Numbered from the stretch's first letter, positions 25,216-34,070 are shown. The stretch is 47,707 nucleotides of DNA from Flavobacterium sp. YO12 (GCF_004119495.1 NZ_NRQU01000037.1:1-47707), one strand, 5' to 3'. Program-made: numbers and translations. The notes: generated by a model from the letters alone, not told the origin.

Positions 25216-26694
25216 TTATTTTCTGTCTATTACTTTTGCCAAAGCCAGTTGTTTTTCGTTCATGATTTTAGTTACCGTATAATGCATCCAAACGAGACAA
25301 ATGGTCGAGAATAGTAAAATAAAAATCCATGAACTTGACCAAATTCCTGTTGCGGTAAGCAAGTATCCAAAAATGATTGGACCTAAAAAGCCACCCAAGC
25401 CGCCAATCATTCCAACCATACCTCCAACAACACCAACCTCTGTTGGGAAATATTCTGGAATATGTTTGTAAACTGCTGCTTTACCAATTCCCCAAGAAAT
25501 TCCGATTAAAATTACTAAAATTAAGAATACCCACATATTAGCATCGAATTTTATTACAGTAATTCCTTTTGCCAGCAGTTCTTTTTTCTTTACAGTTTGG
25601 TTCTGTGCTACAACAACTTGCTGCCAAGATGTTCGAGTTGGGAGAATTGCATTTTCAGAATTGTTTTCATGTTTTTGTGTAATGTTAAATTCTGTTTCGC
25701 CTATTTTAATATTGTCTTTTGCAATAGAAGTTACTGTTCCTTTTTTTGTTGCAAGAACTCCGGGACCTGTAGTCGTAATTTCCATTTTCGGAACCATTAA
25801 TAGTGCACTTAAAATAACAGAAGAACTCAAAACCCAATACATAACTTTTCGAGCACCAAATTTATCTGATAAATAACCTCCAAAAGCTCTGATTACACCA
25901 GAAGGAAGACTGAACATTGTAGCAAATAATCCGCCCATAACTAAGCTGGTTTGATAAACGTTCATAAAATTAGGCAGGAGCCATTGAGAGTACGCAACAA
26001 AACAACCAAAAACTAAAAAGTAATAGGCTCCGAATCGCCAAACTCTAGCCGATTTTAGTGAACCAAGCATTTGACGAACACTTTTTGTATGGTTTTCAAT
26101 TTTTTTATTTTTAGCAAAAATTAAGAAAGCAATTCCAATTAAAACAAGGGAAACGGCATAGATAATTGGAAGTATTTTCCAGCCATTTTGTGGATCTTCT
26201 AAAGAGAAATGATTTAATAATGAAGGCGCTAAAAAAGTGGTAATCGCAGCTCCTGCATTTCCCATTCCGAAGATTCCTAAAGCGCGTCCCTGCCATTCTT
26301 TTGGATACCAGATTGAAGTATAACCAATTCCAACGGCAAAACTAGTTCCTACCATTCCGAAGAAGAAACTAAGTAGAGCAAACATAAAAAAACTGTCGGC
26401 ATAGGGAAGGAGGAACAGCGGAATTGAGCTGAGCAGCAGTAAAAGTGAAAAGACATATTTTCCTCCAAATTTATCAGTGAGCATACCAATTGGTAAGCGC
26501 ATAATCGATCCTGTTAAAATAGGAATTCCTAAGAGCCATCCAACTTGAACAACGCTCCAATGAAAAATTCCGTTATCGACCAAAAAGGTTACTAAAACCC
26601 CGTTTAATGTCCAGCAGGCAAAACACACTGTAAAAGCCAATGTGTTCAAAAATAAAATTTTGTGTGATTGAGATAATGAGTTTGTAGTTTTCAT
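25216..26694 (-). CDS. narK: Third NarK-type nitrate/nitrite transporter, close paralogue of the first
   Basis: 492 residues, colinear with the transporter at 156-1631 over its whole length, including the N-terminal LSQSHKILFLNTLAFT and the nitrate signature GIFGMGNAGAAITTF. It carries the same kind of periplasmic insert (about 302-381); the insert has diverged more than the membrane core, with QNQTVKKKELLAKGI best kept. Its own promoter region bears TACTTATTTTTA and a TACGTA palindrome. It sits directly downstream of the NarL-like regulator, so it probably responds to nitrate. Confidence 0.93.
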   Translation of the reverse strand: MKTTNSLSQSHKILFLNTLAFTVCFACWTLNGVLVTFLVDNGIFHWSVVQVGWLLGIPILTGSIMRLPIGMLTDKFGGKYVFSLLLLLSSIPLFLLPYADSFFMFALLSFFFGMVGTSFAVGIGYTSIWYPKEWQGRALGIFGMGNAGAAITTFLAPSLLNHFSLEDPQNGWKILPIIYAVSLVLIGIAFLIFAKNKKIENHTKSVRQMLGSLKSARVWRFGAYYFLVFGCFVAYSQWLLPNFMNVYQTSLVMGGLFATMFSLPSGVIRAFGGYLSDKFGARKVMYWVLSSSVILSALLMVPKMEITTTGPGVLATKKGTVTSIAKDNIKIGETEFNITQKHENNSENAILPTRTSWQQVVVAQNQTVKKKELLAKGITVIKFDANMWVFLILVILIGISWGIGKAAVYKHIPEYFPTEVGVVGGMVGMIGGLGGFLGPIIFGYLLTATGIWSSSWIFILLFSTICLVWMHYTVTKIMNEKQLALAKVIDRK

Positions 26695-26696
26695 AG

Positions 26697-26787
26697 CACT
26701 TATATTTTTATGTAAAAATAAGTACTATAACTTAGTTAAAAGATGCTAAAACGCAGTTTTTGAAAAATAATTACGTATTAATACGTA
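26697..26787 (-). promoter_or_regulatory. narK3 control region with TACTTAT and TACGTA palindromes
   Basis: Read leftward: the perfect 16-base palindrome TACGTATTAATACGTA (26772-26787), then TACTTAT (26724-26718) running into TATTTTTA, a near -7 box at 26720-26713, then ATAAGTG (26703-26697) right before the start codon at 26694. Predicted leader only about 12 bases. Motifs match those before moeA, nirB and the nitrate reductase fusion. Confidence 0.5.
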
Positions 26788-26791
26788 TTTT

Positions 26792-27451
26792 TTAAATCAG
26801 TGAATATTCAGCAGCTTTGTTAGAAAGTTCCATTAAGTTTTTAACTTTCAACTTTTTCATCAGATTAAAACGGTGCACTTCAGCAGTACGTTTACTGATG
26901 TCAAGTGCCTCAGCAATTTCTTTGTTTCCTTTTCCAGATAATAAAAGAGTCAGAATTTCCTTTTCTCTTTTAGTAATCATCATTTCTTCACTTAGATTTT
27001 GTTTAGGTTCCAATGATGTTGACGAATTTGTAAGCTGGCTTATTAGAATTGAAGAAATATCTCCGCTAAAATATTTTCCGCCGGCAGCCACTGTGTGCAA
27101 GGCTTTCAAGAATTCTTCTTTACTTGAACCTTTTAGCAAATAACCATCAGCACCAGCTTTTATAGATTTTAATACATATTCTTCAGATTCATGCATAGAA
27201 AGCATAATAATTTTTACATTGTTATTTTCGCTTCTAAGTTTTTCTACTACCTCGATGCCCGTTAAATTTGGCATACGAATATCTACTATAAGTAAATCTG
27301 GTTTGCTTTCGGCAACAACATCAAGTGCATCGGCTCCATCAATTGCTTCGCCAACGACTTCAATGTTTGCTTCATTTTCAAGTAAAGATTTAATTCCATC
27401 TCTTACAAAAACATGGTCGTCTGCCAGCACTACACGAATGATATTACTCAT
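26792..27451 (-). CDS. narL: NarL/FixJ-family response regulator, probable nitrate/nitrite regulator
   Basis: 219 residues. Receiver domain with acidic pocket D11/D12, phosphoacceptor D57 (LLIVDIRMP) and Lys in GYLLKGSS. LuxR-type HTH near 155-205 (LTKREKEILTLLLSGKGNKEIAEALDISKRTAEVH). It is in line with the NarX-like kinase at 28120-29927, separated by 668 bases of repeats, and lies 97 bases upstream of narK3. By context it should act on the TACTTAT boxes. The recognition helix differs from E. coli NarL at the contact positions (TAEVHRF against TVKVHVK), so identical specificity cannot be assumed. Confidence 0.85.
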   Translation of the reverse strand: MSNIIRVVLADDHVFVRDGIKSLLENEANIEVVGEAIDGADALDVVAESKPDLLIVDIRMPNLTGIEVVEKLRSENNNVKIIMLSMHESEEYVLKSIKAGADGYLLKGSSKEEFLKALHTVAAGGKYFSGDISSILISQLTNSSTSLEPKQNLSEEMMITKREKEILTLLLSGKGNKEIAEALDISKRTAEVHRFNLMKKLKVKNLMELSNKAAEYSLI

Positions 27452-27479
27452 AGTTTACTTAAATTAGATTCTTGATTTT

Positions 27480-27520
27480 TTACGTATATTCATCTATAAA
27501 GAAGACGCTAATATACGTAA
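27480..27520 (-). promoter_or_regulatory. 11-bp inverted repeat upstream of the response regulator gene
   Basis: TTACGTATATT (27480-27490) and AATATACGTAA (27510-27520) are perfect complements 19 bases apart, starting 29 bases before the gene start. The TACGTA word recurs in the narK3, nirB and nitrate reductase control regions, so this may be an autoregulatory or FNR-type site. Confidence 0.5.
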
Positions 27521-27672
27521 TTTTTTAGATTTTAAATTCTAACATTAAAATTTCTAATGTTGGAAATTCTAAATTGAATATAGAATTGTCAGGCTGAGCG
27601 GAGTCGAAGTCCGCGCAAAGCAGCTCCATAATCTAAAGCGGGGCTCTTTGTAGAGCTATTTGCGAAGATTTG

Positions 27673-27698
27673 CTTCACCTTTTCGCTATCGCACGAGT
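27673..27698. repeat. 26-nt micro-element, copy m1
   Basis: CTTCACC, then TTCGCTATCGC, then ACGAGT; it splits the right arm of a family A copy (GAAGATTTG before, TTCGTTCTTTGAAATGACAA after). The four copies (27673, 27929, 37778, 38665) are the same length and share TNGCTATCGC. Confidence 0.75.
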
Positions 27699-27928
27699 TT
27701 CGTTCTTTGAAATGACAATGGGGTATTTTTGCGGGTAACTTTGTCAAAGTTTTCTAAGTGTAAAGTTTGTCATTCTGAGGAACGAAGAATCACACGCAGG
27801 ATTCGACAAAGATTGGCACTTTAGATTATGGAGTTTCTAGTGTGATCTCTCCTTCGTCGAGATGACAAGATTGTGGGAAACTTTGTAAAAGATTGGCGAA
27901 TTTGATTGTGGAGCTTTCTGGTGATCTG

Positions 27929-27954
27929 CTCCGCCTATTTGCTATCGCCCGGGT
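27929..27954. repeat. 26-nt micro-element, copy m2
   Basis: CTCCGCC, TTTGCTATCGC, CCGGGT; it sits inside the right arm of a degraded family A copy, between GTGATCTG and CTCCTTTGTCGAGATGA. Confidence 0.7.
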
Positions 27955-28119
27955 CTCCTTTGTCGAGATGATAAATTAGATAATTAGCCATTGTGTCAAT
28001 TAGAAAAATGTGATGATCATTTTGTCGATTTACTTTGAGTGGGCTTCGACTTCGCTCAGCCTGACAAATGGAAGTTCGACGTTTAAGTAATTATCAAATT
28101 ATCTAATTGACTAATTTTC

Positions 28120-29927
28120 TCATTTGAGAATCGGAATATTAAAAGTAATTCTTGTTCCTTCGCCAGGAATTGATTTGATGAAAACACGGCCATTAATGTA
28201 TTGAATTCTTTCTTTCATAAACAATAAGCCCATTCCAGATTCGCTGTTTCGTTTTTTGTCGACAGCATTGATGTCAAAACCTTTTCCGTTATCGTCAATT
28301 ATAATACTTAATAAAGTTTCGCTGTGTGAAAGCTGCACAATAATATGCGACGATTCGGCATATTTTATGGCGTTGTTTATGGCTTCCTGAGTTAGGCGAT
28401 AAATATTGATTTCGATTAAGGAATCTAATCGCTGATTGAAATCGGTTTTGTTGTAGAAAAGAATTTCTTTTCCTGTTAGTTTTGAAAGTTCCTGCGTAAG
28501 TTTTGCCAAAGAGGAAACAATGCCGTGATCGCTTAATTCGGGCGGCATTAAGTTAAAAGTTGCCGTACGGACGCCTTTTATAATGTCTAGTGAGAGTTTT
28601 TTTAGATACTCAATTTTTTGTTCTGATTTTTCTCTGTCATCTAGATTGATGCTTTCTAAACTAAATTTTAAACCGGTAAGCATTTGACCAATTCCGTCAT
28701 GAATTTCTTTTGCGATTCGGTTTTGCTCATTTTCTTGATTTTCAACAATTTTGCTTGAGATAATCTTTTGCTGATTGATTTTTTCAGTACTGTTTTCAAG
28801 ATTCAAACGTTCTACTTCGCGTTGTGCTTTTTTGCGTTCGGTAATATTAAAGCATACAATTAAAAGTTCCAATTCGTCTTTTTTAATCATAACCGGAACC
28901 ATCGAGAGGTCAAGCCAAATCTCAATATTTTCTTTGGTAACAATTTTAATTTCGCCTTGCCAGCCGCTTCGTTGTTTTTCGAATATCAGTCGATCAAAGT
29001 TGATTTGCTCTTTTTCGTCTGCTGTTAAGACTTCAGAGAACTTTTTGTTAGATAAAAACTTGGTGTAATTGAGTAGTTTAGCAAATTTTTCGCCAATATG
29101 AATGATCGAACCATCAGGTGCAATTCGGCAATAGAGCAAGGTGTTTTCCATTGCATAATTGAGCGACTTTAATTCTTTAACCGAATTTTCCTTGATTTCG
29201 CTTAGTATTTCAGTATCGTATGCGAGCTTTAACGCTTTCTTTTCAGAAGATAAAAGCTTGGCAATTAATCGTTCAATTTTTTTATTGGTCGGCCTAAAAA
29301 TGAAAAGAAATTCTAAAAGCAATACCAAAAGTGTAAAACCGAAAATCCAGTATTCAATTCGGCGTTGTTCGGTTACTTTTTCGTGCGCTTCGAGATCGTA
29401 TTGGGTTACAATCTGATTCATTTTAGAAAGAAAAATACCTTCGTTTTCTAAAATTATGGTTACTAATTTTTGATTTTCTGCAGCTTGCTTTTTCTGCTTT
29501 AAATTCAATAAAAAAGAATCAGTTGTATTTGCAATTTTATTGAAAATTGGATTGATTTCAAGATATAATTTAGAAAGTGTTTCTGATTTTTCTTTTGGAA
29601 AGGCTAAGCTGTCACTGCCGTTTTCGAGTGCATTTTGGTTTTTTTCCAAAGTGATAAAACGTCATTTAAATGCGAAATTTGCTTTGCAGAAGCGTTGTCA
29701 GAAACATACTGCAGAATCAGAACTTCTTTTACGATTTTCTGACTCAGCATTCGTTGTTTTCCTGAAAAGTTTATGATTTTAGAATCGCTTAACTGTTGAT
29801 TCAGATTGTATTGAACTAAAATCTGACTGATAATTATAGTTACCGCAATAGTAAGAAGCGCAAAAAAATACAGTCGTCGTAAATTTTTGAAAGTGATTTT
29901 GTCTTCTTCCTGATTGCTTTTCTTCAT
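28120..29927 (-). CDS. narX: NarX-like nitrate sensor histidine kinase, split by a -1 frameshift
   Basis: The joined product is 602 residues, matching E. coli NarX (598). Order: TM1 (about 20-40); PilJ/NarX-type periplasmic sensor with P-box-like INFSGKQRMLSQKIV; TM2 (about 190-211); a PAS domain (TLLYCRIAPDGSIIHIG... ITERKKAQ); HisKA_3 with the phosphorylatable His in AKEIHDGIGQML (about 410); and a HATPase with DDNGKGF and GMGLLFMKERI. The first ~95 residues are in one frame (29927-29604) and the rest in the -1 frame (to 28120), joined at an A7 tract (T7 at 29639-29645 on the plus strand), where SLWKK continues naturally into NQNALENG. It starts 9 bases after the DUF4202 gene. Confidence 0.82.
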
Positions 29928-29936
29928 AAAGTCAGT

Positions 29937-30521
29937 TTACAATCCTAAAGATGCTTTTATAAGATTCAGATTTTCTTCAGAATAGTTTATTTTTAAGGCT
30001 TCCTGATGTCCTTTATCTGACATTTTATCCCAGGTTTTTTTGATGATATTTTTTAGTTTTTCTTCATCGTGTTTATGAACAAAAGGATCTAGGTAATATT
30101 CTAAAAACACAAGACAGATAACATCTTCTAATAATTGTGTTTCGTGATCTTTTTTAAGTAATTTTTTCTCTATTAAAAATGAAACGCGATCTATAAAAGT
30201 TTGATCGTAGCCTGCTTTTATTAGAATTTCGGCAGTTGTTTTTGCATGGAATTTTTTTAATTCTTCTCTCCATTTCAAATAACCAACACGATCCATTGGG
30301 TACGATTCACGGGCAACTTTCCATCGACAGATGTGTTGTGCTTTTGACGCAATTTGAATTTCTTCAGATGCATTTGGTTCAAACTGCATCAATCTTTCGT
30401 ACATCCTATTTGAATACAATAATTCTTTTGGATATTCTTTGTTTTGGTCAGTTTCGATGTTTGGATCTTGTGCGTTTTCAGCATCAATCCATTCGCTTGC
30501 TTTTTGGAAAGGTGTAGTCAT
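29937..30521 (-). CDS. DUF4202 family protein
   Basis: 194 residues, full-length for the family. Signature region AQHICRWKVARESYPMDRVG then YLKWREELKKFHA, followed by a helical part with LLEDVICLVFLEYYLDPF. The spaced histidines (QHICRW, KFHA) and acidic residues look like a degenerate HD-type helical fold, but I cannot assign a reaction. It is the first gene of a pair with the NarX-like kinase and sits next to nirBD, suggesting a role in inorganic nitrogen (or sulfur) assimilation. Confidence 0.8.
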   Translation of the reverse strand: MTTPFQKASEWIDAENAQDPNIETDQNKEYPKELLYSNRMYERLMQFEPNASEEIQIASKAQHICRWKVARESYPMDRVGYLKWREELKKFHAKTTAEILIKAGYDQTFIDRVSFLIEKKLLKKDHETQLLEDVICLVFLEYYLDPFVHKHDEEKLKNIIKKTWDKMSDKGHQEALKINYSEENLNLIKASLGL

Positions 30522-30570
30522 TTTTTGGTTTAATAATAGATTTCAAAGATACGGAATTAAGTTTTTTTTC

Positions 30571-30600
30571 GCCACGAATTTCACGAATTAGCACGAATTA
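30571..30600. repeat. Family C repeat, copy C1
   Basis: GCCACGAATT, TCACGAATTA and GCACGAATTA in tandem, in the 266-base gap 30522-30787 upstream of the DUF4202 gene. The gap also holds family A copy A5 and nothing I read as a gene. Confidence 0.6.
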
Positions 30601-30673
30601 TTGTTTTGTTTTTTGCCACAGATTAGAGGATTTTTTGGATTTAATCTCTATCGTCAAGAGTATTACGTCAGGT

Positions 30674-30775
30674 TTGTCATTTCGACGAAGGAGAAATCAC
30701 ACTAGAAACTCCGTATGGAATGTCGCCAATCTTTGTCGACTCCCGCGTGCGATTTCTCCTTCGTCGAAATGACAA
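30674..30775. repeat. Family A repeat, copy A5 (inverted orientation)
   Basis: Arms TTGTCATTTCGACGAAGGAG and its complement ending at 30775 pair almost perfectly. The core reads CAATCTTTGTCG, i.e. reversed relative to A1-A3. It ends 13 bases before the nirD stop. Confidence 0.88.
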
Positions 30776-30787
30776 GATTGTGTAAAA

Positions 30788-31165
30788 TTAATCGATAAAA
30801 CCAACAAATACTTCGTTTTCAACTACTTTAATAGGATACGTTGCAATTTTAAAATCTTCTCCGTTTAAGTTTGAACCATCGACTAATGAGAATGATTTTT
30901 TATGCATTGGGCAGGCGATTTTCGGAATATCATCAGTAGAACCTGTCATTCCTCTTGAAAGAACCATTTCCATTTTGTGAGGGCAGGCATTTTGGCAAGC
31001 GTACCATTCGTTTCGACGGGCAAAATTAAAAATCGCAATTTGTTTGTTTTTGTATTTAATACAACCGCCGCGATTGGTTGGAAAATCTTCTACTTTACCT
31101 GCTTTGAACCAAATTGTTGCATCGCTCGCATGAACCGTTTCGTATTGATTTAAGATTTCTTCCAT
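30788..31165 (-). CDS. nirD: Nitrite reductase small subunit NirD (Rieske-like)
   Basis: 125 residues. Partner of NirB in NAD(P)H-dependent reduction of nitrite to ammonium. Unlike E. coli NirD it retains a full Rieske ligand set: CPHKMEM and CPMHKKSF about 20 residues apart, giving Cys-His/Cys-His. N-terminal half WFKAGKVEDFP... is typical. It lies downstream of nirB on the same strand across a 365-base gap filled by a family B repeat. Confidence 0.9.
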   Translation of the reverse strand: MEEILNQYETVHASDATIWFKAGKVEDFPTNRGGCIKYKNKQIAIFNFARRNEWYACQNACPHKMEMVLSRGMTGSTDDIPKIACPMHKKSFSLVDGSNLNGEDFKIATYPIKVVENEVFVGFID

Positions 31166-31369
31166 TTTGATTTAGTTTTGATTTACTGTTTCTTAGCCCT
31201 CTTTTTACAATCAATAGAGTTTGATGGCGCAGTAAAAAAGAGGGTAAGAAGGACAGCAAACGTTTAATGATTTTTTTTTCTTTTTTTGGAGCTATTTTTT
31301 TCCGCAGATTTGGCAGATTTAGGAGATTTTTTTAATCTTTTTAATCCTTTAATCTGTGGCTTTTATTTT

Positions 31370-31518
31370 AAACACATAGAAACATAGACTTTTTTTTATT
31401 TGAGAAATTGAGAATTAAAAGAAACTAGTTTCTAACACATAGCTATGTGTATTTATGCAAGTGAAACGCCTTTTTTGAGTTCAATCCCGAAGCTTCGGGA
31501 CTATGTTTCTATGTGTTT
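31370..31518. repeat. Family B inverted repeat, copy B2, in the nirB-nirD gap
   Basis: AAACACATAGAAACATAG at the left (31370-31387) and its complement at the right (31501-31518). ACATAGCTATGTG is in the middle, and the 16-nt palindrome TCCCGAAGCTTCGGGA is nested at 31485-31500. The rest of the gap 31166-31530 has GCAGATTT-type direct repeats near 31303-31327 and no gene. Confidence 0.82.
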
Positions 31519-31530
31519 AAAAAATTATGT

Positions 31531-34044
31531 TTACGACCAAGCTTTAGGCATTTTTTGATCTCTTAGCGGAACAAAAACAGCATTTTCGTCTTTTTCGTCT
31601 GAGTTTATAAAGTGATTGAAACGTTTTAATAATCTTGGTTTTTCTAGAACTTGTTTCCATTCGCATTCAAAAGTGTTTACTAAAGTTTGCATTTCAGTTT
31701 CTAAAGTTTCACAGATTCCTAAACTGTCTTCGATAATTACTTCTTTCAAATACTCTAAACCACCGTCTAGTTTTTCTAACCAAGTTGATGTTCGAATCAG
31801 CGGACCAGCGGTGCGGATGTAATACATTAAAAATCTGTCCATATATTTAATTACTGTTTCTTTGTCGATTTTTTCGGCTAGTAAAACGGCATGTTTTGGG
31901 TTTGCTCCGCCATTTCCTGCGATGTATAAATTCCAACCGCCTTCAACAGCAATTAATCCGAAATCTTTTCCGCGTGCTTCGGCGCATTCGCGGATGCAGG
32001 CAGAAACACCGCCTTTTAATTTATGTGGAGAGCGTATTCCTTTATATCTGTTTTCAAGTTCTATGGCAAATCCGGCGCTGTCGTCCATTCCGTAGCGACA
32101 CCAAGCATTTCCAACACAGCTTTTTACAGCACGAAGTGATTTTCCGTAAGCATGACCGCTTTCAAAACCATTATCGATTAAGATTTTCCAGATTTTTGGC
32201 AAATCACTCAAATGTGCTCCGAATAAATCAACTCTTTGCGCTCCGGTAATTTTAGTATATAAATCGAATTGTTTAGCCACTTCGCCAATTACGATTAATT
32301 TTTCAGCTGTAATTTCGCCTGCAGCAACTCTAGGAACTACAGAATACGTTCCGTTTCGTTGAATGTTGGCTAAAAATCTGTCGTTTGTATCTTGCGTTGT
32401 AACATGTTTATTTGCTGTGTCGTTGTAAATACTTGAAAAAATTGATGCGACAACTGGTTTACAGATTTCGCAGCCGTCGCCTTTTCCATGATGATCTAAA
32501 ACATCGTAAAAATTCTCATATTTATTGATTTTTACTAAATCGAATAATTCCTGACGGTTATAATTGAAATGCTCGCAAATGACTTCTTTTACCTCTTTTC
32601 CTAAAGATTTTTGAGTCGCTTTTACCAAATCAGAAACCATTGGTTTACAACCTCCACAGCCAGAAGTTGCTTTGGTTGCTTTTACAACATCTGAAAAGGT
32701 AGCGCAGCTTTCGTCTAAAATTTTACAACAGATCGCGCCTTTGGTAACATTTTCGCAAGAACAAATTACAGCTGTGTCCGGTAAATCCATAACACTTCCT
32801 AAACTTGAACCTTCAGAACCGTCGCGAGAACCTAAAATCAGATCTTCTGGATTTTTAGGTAGTGCCATTGCGTTGCTGTAAATCTGGAAAAGCGAATTGT
32901 AATCACTTGAATCTCCAACTAAAATTCCGCCTAAAAGTGTTTTTGAATCTTTGGTAACGTTGATTCTTTTGTAAATACCGCTTAATTTATTTTCATAAAT
33001 AATGGCTGTTACATTTTCATTTTCGATAAAAGGATCACCAAAACTCGCAACTTCAACACCAATTAGTTTTAATTGTGTTGACATATCGATGGTTTCTCTC
33101 ATGGTTTTATCTCCATTTAAGATTTGCTCGGCGGCAACATCAGCCATTTCGTAACCTGGAGCAACAAGTCCGTAAATGTTTTGGTTGTAAAGTGCCGCTT
33201 CTCCAATCGCGTAGATAGAAGGATCTGATGTCTGCATTTGATTGTTTACCACGATTCCGCCTCTTACGCCAACTTCAAGTCCTGAAACTCTTGCCAGTTC
33301 GTCGCGAGGTTTAATTCCGGCAGATATAACCAACATATCTACTTTTAACAATTCATCGTTGGCAAACATCATTCCCGTTATATTTTCTTTTCCATCAATA
33401 TATTGCGTTGCTTTGTTAAGATGAATTCCAATGTTTAATTCTTCAATTTTAGCTTGAAGCATATCGCTTGCACCTTGATCTAATTGCCTTGGCATCAAAC
33501 GCGGAGCAAATTCCACCACATGCGGATTCAATCCTAGATCTCTAACGGCTTTTGCCGCTTCAAGTCCTAATAATCCTCCGCCTAAAACTGCTGCTTCGGT
33601 TGCGCCTTTAATTTTTATCTTTTTGGCATAAGCCATAATTGCATCAAGATCTTCGATGGTTCTGTATACAAAAACGCCTTCTTTTTCAACTCCGTCAATT
33701 GGAGGCACAAAAGCTGATGAACCTGTAGCTAGAACTAAGTAGTCGTACGTATGGGTTTTCTCTAAATGAGTATGGATTGTTTTTTCGGTACGATTAATAT
33801 CTGTAATTAACTCTGATGTATTGAGAATAATATTGTTTTCTGAGTACCAGTTGCTTGTTGATAATGATAAATCATCTGCAGTCTTTCCTCCAAAATATTC
33901 ACTTAAGTGAACGCGGTCATAAGCGCGTCGAGGTTCTTCACCAAATACGGTGATCTGATACTTTTCTTGTCCTGATTTTGCGATGAACTTTTCACAAAAT
34001 TTATAACCAACCATGCCGTTTCCAACTACTATTACTCTAATCAT
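31531..34044 (-). CDS. nirB: NAD(P)H nitrite reductase large subunit NirB
   Basis: 837 residues, standard length. Cytosolic siroheme enzyme reducing nitrite to ammonium. Domains: FAD/NAD(P)H oxidoreductase 1-400 (VIVVGNGMVGYKF; AAVLGGGLLGLEAA); two BFD [2Fe-2S] segments about 427-475 (ICSCENVTKG, CGGCK) and 487-535; two NIR/SIR half domains from about 555; the siroheme/[4Fe-4S] ligands C643, C649, C683 and C687 (Cx5C, Cx3C). Its N-terminal module is homologous to the middle of the nitrate reductase fusion. Its promoter has TACTTAT/-7 and TACGTA motifs. Confidence 0.96.
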   Translation of the reverse strand: MIRVIVVGNGMVGYKFCEKFIAKSGQEKYQITVFGEEPRRAYDRVHLSEYFGGKTADDLSLSTSNWYSENNIILNTSELITDINRTEKTIHTHLEKTHTYDYLVLATGSSAFVPPIDGVEKEGVFVYRTIEDLDAIMAYAKKIKIKGATEAAVLGGGLLGLEAAKAVRDLGLNPHVVEFAPRLMPRQLDQGASDMLQAKIEELNIGIHLNKATQYIDGKENITGMMFANDELLKVDMLVISAGIKPRDELARVSGLEVGVRGGIVVNNQMQTSDPSIYAIGEAALYNQNIYGLVAPGYEMADVAAEQILNGDKTMRETIDMSTQLKLIGVEVASFGDPFIENENVTAIIYENKLSGIYKRINVTKDSKTLLGGILVGDSSDYNSLFQIYSNAMALPKNPEDLILGSRDGSEGSSLGSVMDLPDTAVICSCENVTKGAICCKILDESCATFSDVVKATKATSGCGGCKPMVSDLVKATQKSLGKEVKEVICEHFNYNRQELFDLVKINKYENFYDVLDHHGKGDGCEICKPVVASIFSSIYNDTANKHVTTQDTNDRFLANIQRNGTYSVVPRVAAGEITAEKLIVIGEVAKQFDLYTKITGAQRVDLFGAHLSDLPKIWKILIDNGFESGHAYGKSLRAVKSCVGNAWCRYGMDDSAGFAIELENRYKGIRSPHKLKGGVSACIRECAEARGKDFGLIAVEGGWNLYIAGNGGANPKHAVLLAEKIDKETVIKYMDRFLMYYIRTAGPLIRTSTWLEKLDGGLEYLKEVIIEDSLGICETLETEMQTLVNTFECEWKQVLEKPRLLKRFNHFINSDEKDENAVFVPLRDQKMPKAWS

Positions 34045-34070
34045 GATTTCTTTAATTAAGTATTACTATG

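Larger units (their letters stand above)
27584..28068. repeat. Compound cluster of family A repeats (A4) between the regulator and kinase genes
   Basis: Fills most of the 668-base gap 27452-28119. Parts: TTGTCAGGCTGAGCGGAGTC half-site (27586 on) with an A-type right arm ending near 27717; a full family A copy 27767-27868 with core CGACAAAGATTGG; a third partial copy about 27886-27972; and CTTCGACTTCGCTCAGCCTG (28045 on), the inverse of the first half-site. Two 26-nt micro-elements lie inside. No gene seen; transcription from the kinase gene must cross it to reach the regulator. Confidence 0.8.

Noticed and set aside
29639..29645. Canonical -1 slippery heptamer at the NarX break (and at 16430-16436)
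   Set aside because: AAAAAAC and AAAAAAG are present, but the zero frame is out of phase with the X-XXY-YYZ arrangement, so classical tandem slippage does not apply; single-tRNA or transcriptional slippage remains possible.
31531..34044. Tandem BFD segments in NirB as a novelty
   Set aside because: Two such segments, the second with HFNYNRQELF, are normal in NirB including E. coli.
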